From the IMG/VR virus record IMGVR_UViG_3300017748_000063, positions 1 through 30,561 of that record: a DNA stretch of 30,561 nt, one strand, 5' to 3'. Below, piece after piece: positions 28,848-30,561 of this stretch. The translations under genes and the position numbers were made by a program. Below the pieces are notes generated by a model. That model had not been told where the DNA came from and ran no database searches. It saw only the letters and a program-made list of their open reading frames with translations. This stretch comes from a virus. The stretch's first letter is position 1; each line of letters opens with the position of its first letter.

Positions 28848-29909
28848 TTAAAATATAATATAATTAACACCTAATTTAAAGTCATGCCATTCACGGTTCC
28901 AGTACTTATTATACTTACCTTCTAAGAAGACTCCCAGATGTTTATTAATTTTCCATCCAAAAATAAGACCGGTTGAGTAATCATTCCATTGTTTACCGTC
29001 ATTAAAGTTGTGGTATGAATACTCTCCTCCTGCATTATAGTGTAGTGGGATGATATTGCCCCAGGAATGCAGCCAAAAGTCTTTTGTATAATGATAGAAA
29101 TCAAAACCAATTACCACACCGTGGTCCCATTGTGTTTCTAATTCACTTCTTTTTCTTTCTGCATAATTAGACAAGGCCTCTGGAATAACAACAGCTTCCC
29201 ACACTTCAGTGTTTTCAGCTACTACGTTCCCATTTGGATCTAGATAAGTTATACCGGTTGGGTCAAAGGAAATTGAATACCCTTCTTCTATAGCAAGGTT
29301 TGTGTAGTGTAAGTTCCCGTTGGATAACACCCACTCAGCAAGTGGATCGTAACCATAAGGCTCAGAGATACGTTGTACTGCTCCAATATTAAAAGATAAC
29401 TTCTTACTAGCCTTATATCTAAAACGTTGTGATGCCTCAAAGTATTGAATGTCTGCAAAACCGTCTTGTAAATACTCTACTTTAGCTATCCACTTGTCGG
29501 CAACATATCTTACAAAGTGTTGCTGATTAAGGAAGTTCGTCCCTTGTTGCCTAGCGTAATCTAATTCAAAAAGAAATTCAAATCCTTTTACTTTACCAAG
29601 TGTAGCTCCATCACTATATGACTTCTCTGTACCGTCATAAAATGTGTTTGCTCTGTTTTCGTAACCAAATCTAGCTATTTTTCTTACACCTAATGAAATA
29701 GAATAGTCAAATGGAGTTTCTACTACATCTGTTTCTAGTCCATTCGTAATAGAATATATATCTATATCAGAAATAGAATTACCTCCGTTTATTGCACCAT
29801 AAAATGTAGAAAATTTAAAAGTTTTTTTAAGTTCTTTTTTAAACTTACTTTCTTCTTGTGCATTTATCGTAAATGATAAAAGTAATAATATGTATAAAAT
29901 TATTCTCAT
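28848..29909 (-). CDS. Exported outer-membrane beta-barrel-like protein, 353 aa
   Basis: A signal peptide (IILYILLLLSFTINAQ, residues 3-18, cleavage after the Ala) is typical of Bacteroidetes exported proteins. The mature part has alternating hydrophobic and aromatic strands (FEFLFELDYARQQG, WIAKVEYLQDGF, VVIGFDFYHYTK, HLGVFLEGKYNKY) and ends in the phenylalanine of YIIF, like an outer-membrane beta barrel. A phage gene of this kind could alter the host surface, for example to exclude other phages. It is coupled to the lipoprotein gene by a 4-base ATGA overlap. Confidence 0.75.
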   Translation of the reverse strand: MRIILYILLLLSFTINAQEESKFKKELKKTFKFSTFYGAINGGNSISDIDIYSITNGLETDVVETPFDYSISLGVRKIARFGYENRANTFYDGTEKSYSDGATLGKVKGFEFLFELDYARQQGTNFLNQQHFVRYVADKWIAKVEYLQDGFADIQYFEASQRFRYKASKKLSFNIGAVQRISEPYGYDPLAEWVLSNGNLHYTNLAIEEGYSISFDPTGITYLDPNGNVVAENTEVWEAVVIPEALSNYAERKRSELETQWDHGVVIGFDFYHYTKDFWLHSWGNIIPLHYNAGGEYSYHNFNDGKQWNDYSTGLIFGWKINKHLGVFLEGKYNKYWNREWHDFKLGVNYIIF

Positions 29910-30097
29910 TTTATTCTAACTGTATCTAACATTATTATGTGATCTACTCCGTTTGTTAATCTTATTGTGTCAACTCTAATTGAATCATTAGGACAACAAC
30001 TAACTGCAGGTTTTGGGTTAGGATTATACTTATCTCCAGGGTTAAATATTGAACACCCTACAATTATAAACATCCACAATGCTATTAAATATTTCAT
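29906..30097 (-). CDS. Small lipoprotein, 63 aa
   Basis: Signal peptide with lipobox FIIVGCS (Cys15 is the lipid site). The mature part is Pro/Asn-rich (NPGDKYNPNPKP), then CCPNDSIRVDTIRL. Probably attached to the outer or inner membrane after lipidation. A spanin-like lysis role is possible for a short Pro-rich lipoprotein; it may instead pair with the beta-barrel gene that overlaps it by 4 bases. Confidence 0.7.
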   Translation of the reverse strand: MKYLIALWMFIIVGCSIFNPGDKYNPNPKPAVSCCPNDSIRVDTIRLTNGVDHIIMLDTVRIK

Positions 30098-30543
30098 AAT
30101 CTATAATATTTTTCTTTATTCATAATTGATAATCCTTTAGGTGGTATAGTATATTGTATTCCAAACATATCAATATATATTCCATTTAAATTTATATCAC
30201 TTTCACTTAATGGCATAAAATCTATTTCATCTAAATATGTTTCACAGGGTCCACCTTCAAATCCAGTAAATGAACCTGGTAAACCTGGAGTTGAAGCCAC
30301 CTTACAACAACAGTCATAACTATCTCTAAGTGCTAGGTTAGGCCATAATGCATCTAACATTGCTTGACTTGGATTAAAACAGTCACCAGCATTACCATTA
30401 TATGACCAGCTATCTAATGCATCTTCTATTGATTGTGATGTGTCACAATATTTAGGAGAATAGTATATTGAGTCACTAGTCTCTGGTATTATTTGAGCAT
30501 AAGCTACTAATGATGTAAACAACACTAAAAATAAAGTTTTCAT
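30094..30543 (-). CDS. Secreted Cys-rich protein, 149 aa
   Basis: A signal peptide (KTLFLVLFTSLVAYAQ, residues 2-17) is followed by a mature domain with seven cysteines (CDTSQSIED, GDCFNP, YDCCCKV, GGPCETY), probably forming disulfides in the periplasm or outside. It overlaps the lipoprotein gene by 4 bases, so the three exported genes form one coupled unit. No family recognised; a surface or adhesion role is possible. Confidence 0.7.
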   Translation of the reverse strand: MKTLFLVLFTSLVAYAQIIPETSDSIYYSPKYCDTSQSIEDALDSWSYNGNAGDCFNPSQAMLDALWPNLALRDSYDCCCKVASTPGLPGSFTGFEGGPCETYLDEIDFMPLSESDINLNGIYIDMFGIQYTIPPKGLSIMNKEKYYRL

Positions 30544-30561
30544 AATTTAATTACTTTTTTA

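Noticed and set aside
1-30561. CRISPR array, insertion sequence, integrase or attachment site
   Set aside because: No regularly spaced direct repeats, transposase or integrase motifs were seen.

Overview
The window is an internal piece of an AT-rich tailed-phage genome. The likely host is a marine Bacteroidetes bacterium (Flavobacteriia-like). This host call is an inference from several signs: starts are preceded by A/T-rich sequence with almost no Shine-Dalgarno motif; candidate promoters carry the Bacteroidetes -7 element TAnnTTTG; arginine is mostly encoded by AGA and a matching tRNA-Arg(UCU) is present; and many small genes resemble those of pelagic Bacteroidetes phages. No integrase, repressor or transposase was recognised. 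Both edges cut through the genome, and the first gene lacks its start.

Layout. (1) Positions 1-2750: a truncated gene, three small or unknown genes, an HTH protein and a small acidic protein, separated by unusually structured non-coding stretches (349-735, 1012-1333, 1535-1679). (2) Positions 2781-6875, plus strand: a paralogue of the truncated first gene closed by a strong terminator, an HNH-like protein, an SF2 helicase and a chain of tiny proteins, some membrane-bound. (3) Positions 6862-7601: one lone minus-strand gene and a divergent promoter region. (4) Positions 7602-13335: replication and recombination genes, namely a DnaA domain IV-like protein, a winged-helix-like protein, a DnaB-like helicase, a Sak4-like ATPase, an SSB-like protein, a Toprim primase and a RusA-like resolvase. 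(5) Positions 13322-18669: small conserved proteins, then a DUF2201-type metallopeptidase/VWA protein, a MoxR-type AAA+ ATPase and two tandem paralogues of unknown function. (6) Positions 18754-25194: a PD-(D/E)XK nuclease, family B DNA polymerase, DUF932-like protein, a structured RNA candidate next to tRNA-Arg, an SplB-like radical SAM protein and a DUF1599/MazG-like protein. (7) Positions 25195-30543, minus strand: late genes, including virion-type beta proteins, a GTA-type 3TM holin, small basic proteins, a run of three Cys-rich miniproteins (one with a CDGSH motif), and an exported set of outer-membrane barrel, lipoprotein and secreted protein.

How it fits together. The plus strand makes an early/middle programme. 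The DnaA-like and winged-helix proteins probably mark or open the origin for the DnaB-like helicase. Primase, PolB and SSB copy the DNA, and Sak4, the nuclease, RusA and the SF2 helicase process recombination intermediates. The minus strand makes late structural, lysis and envelope proteins. The two programmes meet tail to tail at 25194/25195.

Most unusual items: several nested or three-way-junction RNA-like elements (563-678, 1052-1108, 23701-23808), an attenuator-like leader before the primase, a perfect terminator hairpin inside the start of the DUF2201 gene, the MoxR/VWA/paralogue cassette, and the CDGSH miniprotein in the late region.
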